Below, one piece after another: positions 1 through 10,000 of a stretch of DNA of 64,000 nt. The stretch comes from Oikopleura dioica. Its lineage: Eukaryota > Chordata > Appendicularia > Copelata > Oikopleuridae. The translations under genes and the position numbers were made by a program. Under the pieces are notes generated by a model. The model searched no databases. It was not told the DNA's origin and worked only from the letters and a program-made list of their open reading frames with translations. The stretch spans positions 3,410,001-3,474,000 of the forward strand of contig OU015569.1 in assembly GCA_907165135.1 (NCBI GenBank), written 5' to 3'. The first letter of the stretch is position 1, and every line of letters starts with the position of its first letter.

Positions 1-120
1 CGGAAATCCAGAAAAGTTAAAAAAAGATAAACAGAATCGCCATCCAGGGAGTTGCTGCCTTTGAAAAATAAAAATAACCGATAAAGATTGAAATTCTTGC
101 AAGATCAAAAGAAGGGGGTC

Positions 121-396
121 GGGGACTCGCAGTACCAAAGCTTTTTGGTACTGCCAGTACCAATTTTGGTACTGGGAGTACCAATTTTGGCTTTCCGAGT
201 GATATTTTAACGAGATATTTCAATCGGAATAATAGTAGGCGGGTAAATAGAAGTGTATCCTGTCCGAATCAGTAAGTTTCTTATCACAGAACCCGCGGAG
301 CGGGCGTTTCTGACTGACTAAAATTTTGCCTTGCCAAAATTGGTACTGGGAGTACCAAATTGGTACTGGCAGTACCAATTGGTACTGGGAGTCCCC
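121..396. mobile_element. MITE-like element built of GGTACT/AGTACC palindromes
   Basis: The segment opens with GGGGACTCGCAGTACCAA and closes with TTGGTACTGGGAGTCCCC, which are imperfect inverted repeats of each other. Inside are several near-perfect 15-base palindromes of the form GGTACTGnnAGTACC, clustered at about 145-190 and 335-390. The middle of the element (about 195-330) is unique and codes for nothing visible. No clear target-site duplication is present (flanks ggtc and ggta), so mobility is inferred only from the terminal inverted repeats. It lies downstream of the 3' end of the next gene. It could also be a local palindrome expansion. Confidence 0.45.
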
Positions 397-515
397 GGTA
401 GCCCAAAAGAAACGCTAAAATTTCTAGCGTTTGCTTTGTCTGAGTTCTGTGAAGGTGATTTTATTCATGAATCAATGGCAGTTTGATTATAGTACAAGAC
501 ATGTTCAGGGGCTTT

Positions 516-3500
516 TTACTTTTTAGCTCGTCGTTCGATGTTTGAGGTGATTTCGTTCATCAGTCGACGGAACTTGTTTTCGTCCATTCTGATCTGGACA
601 CTTTTTACGATCTCGCCGGCGATGTATTCGTACTGAACATCTAAGATGCTCGCTTTTTCCAACTCGAACACTTCTTTCAAAGGGTTCAACTTTTTCTAAG
701 AAAAAACTCTTTCTTATGCTCTGATCATGTGAGTACCCTTCCTTGGTTAATTGAGCCGATCGTCCATTGCGGAATCAACGAGCTTTGCCTTCCCGATATT
801 TCCTGGCTGAGTTCTCTGATCGTACTCGCTCTGAAGAATATCTTAAGCTCCCATAGCTCAACTATTTCGACAAACCTATAGCCAGGATACAAGCGCACCA
901 GATCGCTCAGGCTAATCGGCGGATTCTTGGGCCCTCCAGTTCGCATAAACACAATTTCCGCCAGAATCGTCCATCCGATCGCTCTAAAGAAGCCCTGTTT
1001 GGCCATTGAGGATCGAAAGCCCGCTCTGAAGAATGAATCGAGATCCTTGTTTATCGTCGGCCGCTCTTCTTCGGCCTCGACTTTCAGATCTTTGCCTTTC
1101 TTCTTCAAATAGTTCTGGATAAGAACGTTGGCTGCGTCGTCGTCGAATTTCAGATTGAAGTTGTTCAAGTTGCTCAGTATCGTGTTGACGTTTTTGACGT
1201 TTTTGGAGGGCGGGCCGTTCGGAGAGGCCTCGCGCTTTCGTTTTTCCGTCACTAGAAACGGTTGAAAATGATTTCAGCGCGATATTTTACCTCTATAGAC
1301 GACATTTTTATCAAACTTGAAGGACTCGCTGCATTGCGTGGCGACGATGAGAACCGTCTTCTCGACGAGCGACGTCTTTGTCGCTTTGTCGAGCTCAACG
1401 GTGCGAAAGTTTCCGTCTTCCTGCTCTGCCATCGGCCTCAGTTCGTCCCTGACTTCGCTATTGTGGTACATTTCCGTGGCGAGGTCCTCGATTCGCAGCC
1501 CTCGATTCGGCTTGATCAGTTCTTTCATCTTCTTTCTGATGATTTCGTACAAACAGAGTTGGTTTGGAAGCAAGCAATCTCTTTCCCAGTTCCTTATTTC
1601 GTTCTTTGACCACTCTTCGTGTTTGTTGTGCAAGTATTGGACCCATAGTATGCCCGAACACGGCCGGGGCCGCTCCTCGGGGTCCTCTGGATCGTTCATT
1701 TGAAACGGCATCAGAAACCAGGACAAATTCATCGGAGGATCTTCCGGGTGATTGAGCATGATCTTCCAAAAGGCGGCTTCGATCTCGTAGCTTTTGAACT
1801 CGTTTGCATTCGGCGATCTACGAATATACTCGTGAATATAAGCAAGAAGAGAATCGTCAGCGGGTTCTTCGTCGAACTTGTGCAGTCCTAAAACAAGTAT
1901 TTATCGATTCTATTCGATGAGAAAGGCGCACCTATGGAAACAGGATCGTTCCGCGTTGATGGCTCAGAAAACCTGTGCTCGATCGAACAGGCAACAATTT
2001 CCGCGAGTTTGCGAGAGTCGCGAGACTTTACTGGGGGAATGTATTCTCGAACTTCTACAAATTCCAGCTGCTTCTTCATTTTTGAAAAGGGCGTAAACTT
2101 TGCGTCTTTTTCGATTTTCACCGTTCCCATGGCTCTACCAGAGGGATCCACTTTTCTAATGATGAATTCGTTTCTTTCCCAATCTGTTCTCAAGCTCAGC
2201 TCAGTTTTAACTTCGATCGTTTCCTGAATCAAAAGCTCGAAGTGGTCCTTTCGCATAAAGAACTTGTTCCTCGGAACCACTTCTTCCAGCTGACTTGGAA
2301 ACGTTGAGAAAATTTCCTCGCAAAGTTTTCGCATTTTTAATGGATATTTTTCTTGGGCTTTGATGCACATTTCGAAGTATTCGCACAGTTCTTTCTTCAG
2401 CGTTGTCTGGAATATGTGCACTTCGTCTTCGGATTTCTGAGATTTTACGTCTTCAATCAAACTGTCCAGGAAGTACCCGTCTTCGTCATTCTTTTCAGCC
2501 CATGTTCGTTTGAATTCGTCCGCAAGGCTCGCCACAGTAACATCAACTGATCTGTTTCGCTCTTTGACCGCTTCGATAGAAACTTTCGGCTCATCATCTA
2601 CGCCTGGAATGAGATCACCGCCTCCTCCACCAAGAAAGAAGCCGTCGTCCTCGATTTCCATTTGCTCAGTTTTCTGAATCGCCAAGTCTAATTCTTCTTT
2701 GCTCTCTTTGAACTCGAAGTCTTGATTTGTTTCGCTTACTAAATACTTTTTGTCCTTTTCCGCCAGCAATTCGGCTTCGATGCTGGTGACTTCTTCTGTT
2801 TTTATTGTCTTTTGCGCCTTCATCACTTCTGGAACCTGGCTCTTCTTGATGAAAGAATCGACCCTGATGCTCTCAATGTTGTTCTGAATCCCGTGCGTTC
2901 CGTCTTTCGTTTGGATGTATCCTTCTACGATTTCGTATTTGTCGCTGAAGTGCGTCCTGATCGCAGACGAAAGAAAATCCTCGTCTACCAAACAGGGGAT
3001 GAAGCTAAACGAGTTGTAGACGATGTCGATGACAGGAACAATGCCAAAGTCGCGACTTAAAGTCAATTGAAGGTACTTTTCGAGCAGCTGGAGAAGATGC
3101 GACTCGAGCCGTTTCTGGGCCTCTTTGACTTCGCTTTTGTCTCCGCGGGTAACGACAAGCGGATAGGAAAGGATCAAGTAGTTGAAAAAACTTCCGAAGT
3201 TGTCGACGATGCTCTTGGCAGTAGACGGATCGCGCTGAACAAGGCCACCTGAAGAAAGCAATTTTAGGAGACTAATTTGTGAACGAGAATTGGGCTGGGC
3301 AACCTTTGTAGAAAGTCTGAAATAGAGCTAGAAATTTTATAACAGATTGGAATGATAATATTTACGTTTCGTTGTTAACAAAAGCCGCTACTTTCTGACC
3401 CTGACTTAGGTTTTCTGCACAGGTTTACGACGCCAGATTACCGGCTGATTCTTTAGCGTACCTTGTTTCTTGCCTTTTCTAGGACGAAACCATTGTCCCT

Positions 3501-4060
3501 TAATTTGCTCGATTCCCACATCCGGCTTGTAGAGATAATTCAATGCTCCTATCCTTTTGGAAATACTCTTCAAGCGTTCTGCGTTTTCACCAGACGAGAG
3601 CAATTCTGAGGGCATCTGGGCTACTCTCTCGATTCTTTCAGTCAGCGTGACTTCTGATAAAGATCGGTTGTCTTTATTAATCCGAAGTTTAATCTTGTCC
3701 GAGCATCGGAGAGTTCTTTCGAGATTCTCGGGAGTAAGTTTGGCTAGTAGCGCGGCACTCATTCTCAGATTTCTTTCCTCTTGCTTTTCTTTCTCAGATT
3801 TTCAACTTGCATTTTACAGGTATTAATAATAGCCAATTATACATACTTATATAAAAGTCAAATAGTATAAAAACCATTCCTTTGTACGTCTTAACTTTCT
3901 CTTCAAGCTGATAATGCTGAATCTTCTTCTCATCTTCAGCGAAGATGATATTAATGCAAAGTTGCTCAAGAAAATCCTCGACGAATTTATCAAAGAATGG
4001 CGAACTTGCCCCCACTTGAAAATTCTCTGCTTTCAATTCTCTCCCATTCGTATTCGCCAT
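516..4060 (-). CDS. large unrecognised protein, eight exons, 1068 aa
   Basis: Eight exons join in one open frame: 4060-3875, 3792-3462, 3414-3366, 3316-3285, 3248-1932, 1887-1291, 1251-737 and 695-516. They total 3207 nt, exactly 1069 codons. Introns are 36-82 nt with GT-AG ends. The first donor (3874, GTTTTT) is weak, so the first exon is less certain than the rest. The start is the ATG at 4060 and the stop is TAA at 516. The protein is charged and largely helical in composition. It has an acidic, Gly-rich stretch (DDGFFLGGGGGDL) near the middle and a basic KRKREASPNG stretch that begins the seventh exon. No signal peptide or membrane segment was seen. I do not recognise the family. Each exon alone looks like a separate small gene, but phases and missing ATGs show they belong together. 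Confidence 0.7.
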
Positions 4061-4921
4061 TCCAACTTATTTTCGCTTCAGTTTTTCTGAGCTAATCGTG
4101 GCGTGAGAGAATTTTTGGAGCGAAGCGCGGAGGACTTTTTTTGCTTGAAAACATTTTTTGTCAAAATCGATGCTATGAAGCTGAAATGCAGTAAAAAGAG
4201 ACGACTCATTAAAACTATCAAGTATTATTTAACCTGAATAGTTTCTTAAAAATTGGGATTGATGGAAATTGATTTTATTCAGGTTTCATATTTTTCGACC
4301 AAGACATCCTTTTTTAGGATCAACGTGAAGATGCCGGACTTTCTGGATGTCTTCTGACCTCAAACTCGTTTTTCGAGAACGGTTGATCGTCGTTGGAAGT
4401 CCTGGAAGTTCTTCAACGTGAAGATGCCTCGTCGTTGATCTTCGCCGACGATGGCGCCAACCGGCTAAATGAGAAGTGTTAGTTTCTGTCGCAGACTCCT
4501 AAGTGAATGTTATTTAAATTTAGACTGCGTGTGACTCAGACTGCGTAAAAAAGTTAGTCTAAATTTTGTACTGCTTATTCTAATCAACAAAGTCTTACCT
4601 GGATTTATGCTCTTTTCGGACTTTCAAACTTCAAAAGCTGAAGTGATGACTGAATAAAAACATCTCTTTTGCCTGCGACTATTCTAGAAACGAGTGAAAA
4701 CGTTGTTTATTATCCGAGAACTATTCATTTTCTATATCTTTTATTCAATTTAGCAGAACTTAGCAGTCAAAATACCAAATGATAATTTCAAAAAAATTGC
4801 ATGGCCGGAAATCCTTAAAAAACTGAAAGTGCAGTTTTTATCAGCTCGTTGAGACGAGTTGAACGATGGGAATGAAGATGACGGCGATGGAGAGGAAGCT
4901 CATCAGCCAAACACGATTTTC
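4061..4921. other. intergenic region with duplicated segment copy 1
   Basis: No intact gene is visible. About 4190-4640 is the first copy of a segment repeated at about 6015-6430. Read on the minus strand it resembles the last two exons of a gene: an AG acceptor, a short exon, an intron ending CATTTAG and a terminal exon. In this copy the first exon carries a TAA stop (GCATAAATC) and the intron is enlarged by about 85 bases. It therefore looks like a decayed duplicate. Confidence 0.55.
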
Positions 4922-5691
4922 TTAGGCGTTCAAGACTTGGACGTAGCCTTTTCGGCGACCGTCGGCACTCTAAAATCGGTTTTAGAGCCAGAATGCGTAT
5001 GTTATTATTAGACATTAAAATAAGCTACATTAATATTTTGCTAGTAGATTATTCATTATGTTAGATTAAATTTGTTAAACAAGTGTGATACAATTATCGA
5101 AACAAAATTGTTACTTACTTCGACCGCGGTTACGAATTCGATTTTTTTTCCTAGGTTGTGAGCCTGGCAGTGAAAGCCACACTTGTTGCATTTCGGCGAG
5201 AGCCAGCTGAACATGCTTTGGCACCACTGGTCTGTGACCTTGGCTTGCTCGAAGATGTTCAAGCGGCATGGGATATCGCGCCATGGTGCGATGGGTTCCT
5301 TGATTTCAGTAAGTGAAGAAACTAATGCATTCGTTGAAGACTTACCCCATTCTGGATCCGGAATTGGTCTTGGCAGCTGTAAATGAATCCCAAAATGGCA
5401 GTGTGATGCTCCGGGTCCTAAAAAATAATTAACTTTCAATTTCGAGTTCAGAAAACTCACGTCAATAAGTGGGCAGTTAGCTGCAACATCGAAGACGACG
5501 CGGTTGGGTGCTTTCTCTTCGATTTTGATGAAATTGGCCGTTTTCAAAGAGATGGAATCGGCGAAAAAGAACGCTGTAATATCTCGAGGAGATTTTTCTG
5601 TTGAAATTCGGGGCACCCCGAAAATCCATGGGTGGACGGCGTTTGGGTTCGGCAAGTTGATCACACCAAACTCAAACTTTAAACCCGGCAT
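4922..5691 (-). CDS. unrecognised 176-aa protein
   Basis: Exons 5691-5461, 5417-5346, 5298-5119 and 4969-4922 join in frame to 177 codons. The introns are GT-AG, three of them short (43-47 nt) except the last (149 nt). The ATG at 5691 lies 32 nt downstream of a CGCAG acceptor, consistent with a trans-spliced or spliced leader. The product has no clear signal peptide. It contains a Cys-rich stretch (SPKCNKCGFHCQAH) in exon 3 and ends with basic residues followed by GYVQVLNA. I do not recognise the family. The gene sits between the two copies of a direct duplication (about 4190-4640 and 6015-6430). Confidence 0.6.
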
Positions 5692-6014
5692 GACTCTCTT
5701 GGAGATTGACTTCTGGAGTGAGCTGCGTTCGTAAGTTGTTGTCTTTTTATACCCTCAAAATTGCGTGGCAGTTTTTTGAGCCATTGTTAACCAATAAGTG
5801 TGTGCAATAAGTACTCTAGGGCTCCACCATCTCTCCAGATTGATCAACTTTATAAGAACAACCGTTTTGCGCGCCAAGAAGGGAAAGCTTTCCTCTTTGA
5901 TTTGCGCAATCCCGCGTCAGATCTAAGACTCAATGTTGAAGACTTCAACTTGAGGTCCTATACTTTTATAAACCAAATTGCATCCATTATGGAATCCCGA
6001 ATTTTAACCTGGAA

Positions 6015-6430
6015 TGCGATAAAAAGAGACGATTCGTTAAAACTATCAAGTATTATTTTCTTGAATAGTTTTATTATAATTGGGATTGATGGAAATTGAT
6101 TTTATTCAGGTTTCATATTTTTCGATCAAGACATCCTTTTCAGGATCAGGGTGAAGATGCCGGACTTCTTGGATGTATTCTGACCTCAAACTCGTTTTTC
6201 GAGCAAGGTTGATCGTCGTTGGAAGTCCTGGAAGTTCTTCAAGGTGAAGATACCTCGTCGATGATCTTTGACGACTTCGTCGCCAGCCGGCTAAATGAAA
6301 AGTGTTAGTTTCTGTTGCAGACTGCTACAAAGTCTCACCTTGACTTTCGCTCTTTTCGGACCTTCAAACTTCGTGAAAGTGAAGTGAGGACTGCGCGGAA
6401 AACAACTAGCTTGGAAACACGTGTTCTAGA
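6015..6430 (-). repeat. direct duplication, copy 2 (partner about 4190-4640)
   Basis: This stretch is about 85-90% identical by eye to about 4190-4640 in the same orientation. On the minus strand copy 2 keeps an open frame across a GTGAGA...TTTAG intron of 48 nt. That frame ends in RRSTLLEKRV and a stop, while copy 1 has an in-frame stop. Copy 2 may be the 3' end of an active or recently decayed gene. I could not find convincing upstream exons between 6430 and 6900. Confidence 0.6.
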
Positions 6431-6914
6431 GAAAATCTCCTTTTTTTAAAGAACTAGGAGACCTAGTACAGTATTGAGAGTGGGTTCTCATGTGATTCTA
6501 ATTGACTTATTTCATAGCGTTTCTTTTATAATAATTGGAAAATGACGAATGGATCAGCAAAGTCACTGATGATCCTCGTGGCTCATATTAGCGCGATGGC
6601 GAGTGCCTTATGGCGAGTGTCAATTTGAAATGAAAAAGCGGAATATTTCCCACTCCCAAGTAATGAAACCTATCAAATACTGGGGCACTCTGCAGACGGA
6701 CAACTAGAGAACCACTTCGACAATTTATCATGGAAACATTTTTGAAGACGAATCGCACTTTAGAGACAATGTGCTTCTGCCAAGGGGTTCAAAATAATCC
6801 TATAACTGCTTCTAAATGGATCAACGATAATAATTAGATTGCTTTACTAAAAAACAACCCCTTTTTCGCTACGAAATCTATCCACCCGAAAGCCTGGTTA
6901 CGGACGACGATTGG

Positions 6915-8933
6915 ATGGACATGGATTTCGGCGAATTCAATTCAATAGATTTGGGCCCTGAATTCCATCAAGAGCTTGATGATGCGAGTCCGATGACTGC
7001 GTACAAACGCTTCTTCATAATTGCCTACTACATCATTCTCATTATTGGAATTCCAGGAAACATGTTTGTCCTTGTTATGGTAAAATTTAAGCCGCTCAAT
7101 CCACAGGAGAGTTTCTTCTAGTCCTAGTCCGTTTCTGACGACTCTTTTGAGAGAAACTTTGAGAATGCATTTCTTCTGACAAATTTGTCCGTCTCCAGTT
7201 TAATTCTGCTAATAAGTCTTCCTCTAAAAATTGCCCTTTTAAACAGTAGAGATAATTTTAACCACACAGCGATGGGCTTCTTTTTTTTAGCGAGTATAAA
7301 CTAGCACTCATTTCTTCGAAGCCCAGTCAGTTCCAGAATGGCTTTCGTCGAAAATCGGCACAGCGAAAAATACTATGATAAATAATGGCTTGTGCAAGTT
7401 TTATTTGGGACATACTGTTCTGTGCCTTTTGGCGACTCTTCTAACAATCGTAGCAGGTTGCTTTAAGAAATAGAAATCATTTTCATTTAATCATATTTTA
7501 GTCGCTGCTGACAGATTCATAGCAGTGAGAACAACGAAGAATATCATCCTCAGGTTCTTATTATGAAAAATTTGTGTGAAGCCCATTTATCAGACAAAAA
7601 CGAGCGAGCTGGTTTTTGGCGTTGTCAGGAGCCATTTGGCTGATTTCGTTGTTCATCACCACTCCAGTGTTTTACTTTTCGCTTGTAGAAGACAATCGCT
7701 GCCAAACGGTGTGGATTCTGGAATCGGAAGTAACCGCTTAATTTCCCAAAAATCAAGGCTTATTTTTCGACCATAGGAACAATGCGAGCAGTATATGTCA
7801 GAGCCATTTGAAGGAAAGCACGTCTCTGAGCTGTGTAAGAAAAAGAATACGCTGTCAACTCACAACACTTGCGAGGCGAATCATACAGATATTGAAAAAC
7901 TCTACTCTTTATTCTGCCTTGGTGGCTTTATATTATTGGTGAATACTATTTTAATTCTCGGGAAAGGTAATCTAGTCTAGCCGATGCTCGCTGTTCCAAT
8001 GCTATATTACTGCTTCTTCAGCCGTTTCAAAGAGCACACTATGGAAATAAGTACTCGCAGAATAGCAGCGATGCTCTATCTTATTCTTTAGACGGTTTAA
8101 GTCAGAGCAAACCCAATCAAGTAAACGACCGAACTTCTGAAGTGAAGAGAAACGTTATCGCCCTCTCAGTTTCAGGAAAAGGATGATCACTTGTTTTTTC
8201 GTTGAATTTGTAATTAGTGATTATTTCGACTAACAGTTGCTTTTACTTGGATACCGTTTCTGGTATTTCACCTGATCCGATTCCTGGGACCGCTCGTTTC
8301 TTATCAAATCAACAAGACTGCATGTGACATGTTCGGGTAGATTCAAATTGATTTCGCAAAGGCCGAATTTTTAAGAATGGCCACTACGCTACTGCTATAT
8401 CTAAGCTGCCTTGTCAACCCCTTACTGTATACCTGCTTCGGCTCAACTGTGAGAAAGAAATTAGGTAATAAGTCATGGGGACTTACAGCTTGAGCGTACA
8501 AACGACAACTTACCTTTTTAAGTGCGCATCGTTCGATATAGTTTTTATCAGGGAAGAGGATTAAGGATCTCGAGAATGTGCTTATCGATTTTCTAAAACT
8601 ATAGTGCACTATTCGCGACGTAAAGTCAACCATCGCTTCGTCAAACATAAGCTCGCCTATGCCCACAACATCCTTTAACTTCCACTCGATTCGCCTCAAG
8701 TCACTCAGGAAACTTTCCAGCAATGCTCAAGAATAATAATATTATTCAATGTCCATCCTTTGTCGAAAATAATTGAAGAGAACGAGGCGCCAGAGGAAGA
8801 CAACGTCGAATGAAGCGAGACTCCTGGCGGAACAACACCATTTCCATCTCCGAATCAGTTTCGGACTCAGGTTTGGTATTTACGCGTTTTGAAATTCGCA
8901 ATTTAAAATTCAGACAACAAAAGTATCAGCTGA
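6915..8933 (+). CDS. rhodopsin-family G-protein coupled receptor
   Basis: A seven-helix receptor is split over many short introns. Visible landmarks are TM1 with the GN motif (IIGIPGNMFVLVMV, about 7030-7080) and TM2 (NAFLLTNLSVSSLILL, about 7160). TM3 carries the extracellular Cys and ADRFIAV in place of DRY (about 7390-7530). TM4 follows at about 7610-7670, and TM5 (PMLAVPMLYYCFF) comes after a 42-nt intron. TM6 is AFTWIPFLVFHL (about 8240) and TM7 is the NPLLY form of NPxxY (about 8415). The Ser-rich tail ends at a TGA at 8931-8933. The intron between TM1 and TM2 appears to use a GA donor (about 7109-7153). Extracellular loop 1 and the start of the C-tail are not fully resolved. The ligand cannot be told; a peptide receptor is a guess. 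The ATG at 6915 gives an acidic N-terminus. Confidence 0.75.
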
Positions 8934-9378
8934 AGCGAGGTTCTATTCGCTGTTCACTTTGTTCAATGTTGGTTGGATTTATTTGAAGAAAATGTACACA
9001 AAAATAAAGCTATTGAATAGAATTGAACGAAATTAATAAACAGTCTCAAATTCAAAAAGTGACCGTCCCTCTCCAAGTACTAAGTGACAGAATTCGAAAA
9101 ATAACGGCAAAGGGTTCGACAGTAAAAACATTAAATTTTAAAGAATTAGGGTTGCGATAAAGGCCTCGTGAAAAGTTCGGGCATAAATATATAGAACGGG
9201 GTATGATAATCAATGAATTGAAGGATTCGACTGCTTCTCGACTTTTTATCTGGCCGTAAACAAGAAGGCGCTTCTGGTTAAAAATTATTTGTCAGTTTGA
9301 GATTGGGATATTTTTGAAGAGAGAAAGTGTGCTTTTTGTGTGGGTATTATGTTTTAAATTTGGTCGTCCTTGGCGTTT
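8934..9378. other. intergenic, convergent gene ends
   Basis: AATAAA-type poly(A) signals occur near 9003 and 9034 on the plus strand, fitting the GPCR 3' end. No coding sequence was seen. Confidence 0.4.
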
Positions 9379-9994
9379 TCAAGCTTTGTCTCCCTTAGTA
9401 TATTCTCCGTCGTCTTTTTTCCTGTGGCGGATGAAGGCGATAGCACCGACAACAACGAAGAGCGCCGCCACGGCGATCCCGGCGTACATTATGACACTGT
9501 AGTCCTCGGAACCTGCATTCTCGGGCTCGTCCTTGACGTTCTGAAAATTACCGTTTTTATGTGAATAAATGTGAATGTTTAATTTTTGGATAGCGTTTGA
9601 AGGCATTGCCTGGTTGAAAGCAATTTACAATTGTCCCTCCTTTTATTCAAAAAGAGGTGATTTTATGGCGCATTTGATTTGAAATGTTAGATTGATAAGC
9701 TAAGCACATGCTTGGGAAAGTTTAAGCCAGCTGTATTACTGTATTTAGTGTTGTCAGACTCTCTTCTGTTGCGTCGTGGCTTTTCGGTTGCAAAAACTAT
9801 CCATGTACAAATAAAAATCATCCAAGATCCGAGTTGAAGGTATAAAAACGATTACTTACTGGGATAGAAGGACCAAAGTCGCCGGAGCCGGAGCCTTCGA
9901 AGTCTTCGTCGTCGTTGTCGTACTGTGCTTGTGCGGTTTGGTAGAGCATCGAGGAGAGTAGTGCAAGGTCTCTAGTTCGGCGGTTCATATTCAT
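9379..9994 (-). CDS. minimal syndecan-like transmembrane proteoglycan
   Basis: Two exons (9994-9860 and 9540-9379) encode 98 residues. The order is a short hydrophobic leader ending AQAQ, an acidic ectodomain with EDFEGSGSGDFG, one membrane span (IMYAGIAVAALFVVVGAIAF) and the cytoplasmic RHRKKDDGEYT. Acidic residues beside SGSG are the usual glycosaminoglycan attachment context. The basic KKDDGEY matches the conserved C1 region of syndecans (RKKDEGSY). The tail stops at GDKA, so the variable and C2 regions and the terminal EFYA PDZ ligand of typical syndecans are absent. The ectodomain is far shorter than usual. The 318-nt intron is long for this genome. The start is the first ATG of an MNMNRR run. 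Confidence 0.72.
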
Positions 9995-10000
9995 CGACAA

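Noticed and set aside
1274-1769. Two overlapping minus-strand frames taken as separate genes
   Set aside because: One is an exon of the 1068-residue gene; the other is its shadow.
3406-3762. Independent 118-residue gene
   Set aside because: A GTACGC donor at 3461 and the CTGTGCAG acceptor join it in frame to downstream exons; the terminal stop lies in the intron.
5322-5345. 24-nt intron in the 176-aa gene
   Set aside because: A 47-nt intron with the same donor and a later acceptor (5345-5299) gives consistent phases across all four exons.
5800-6099. 99-codon plus-strand frame
   Set aside because: It runs into the duplicated segment, has no splice context and no coding-like composition.
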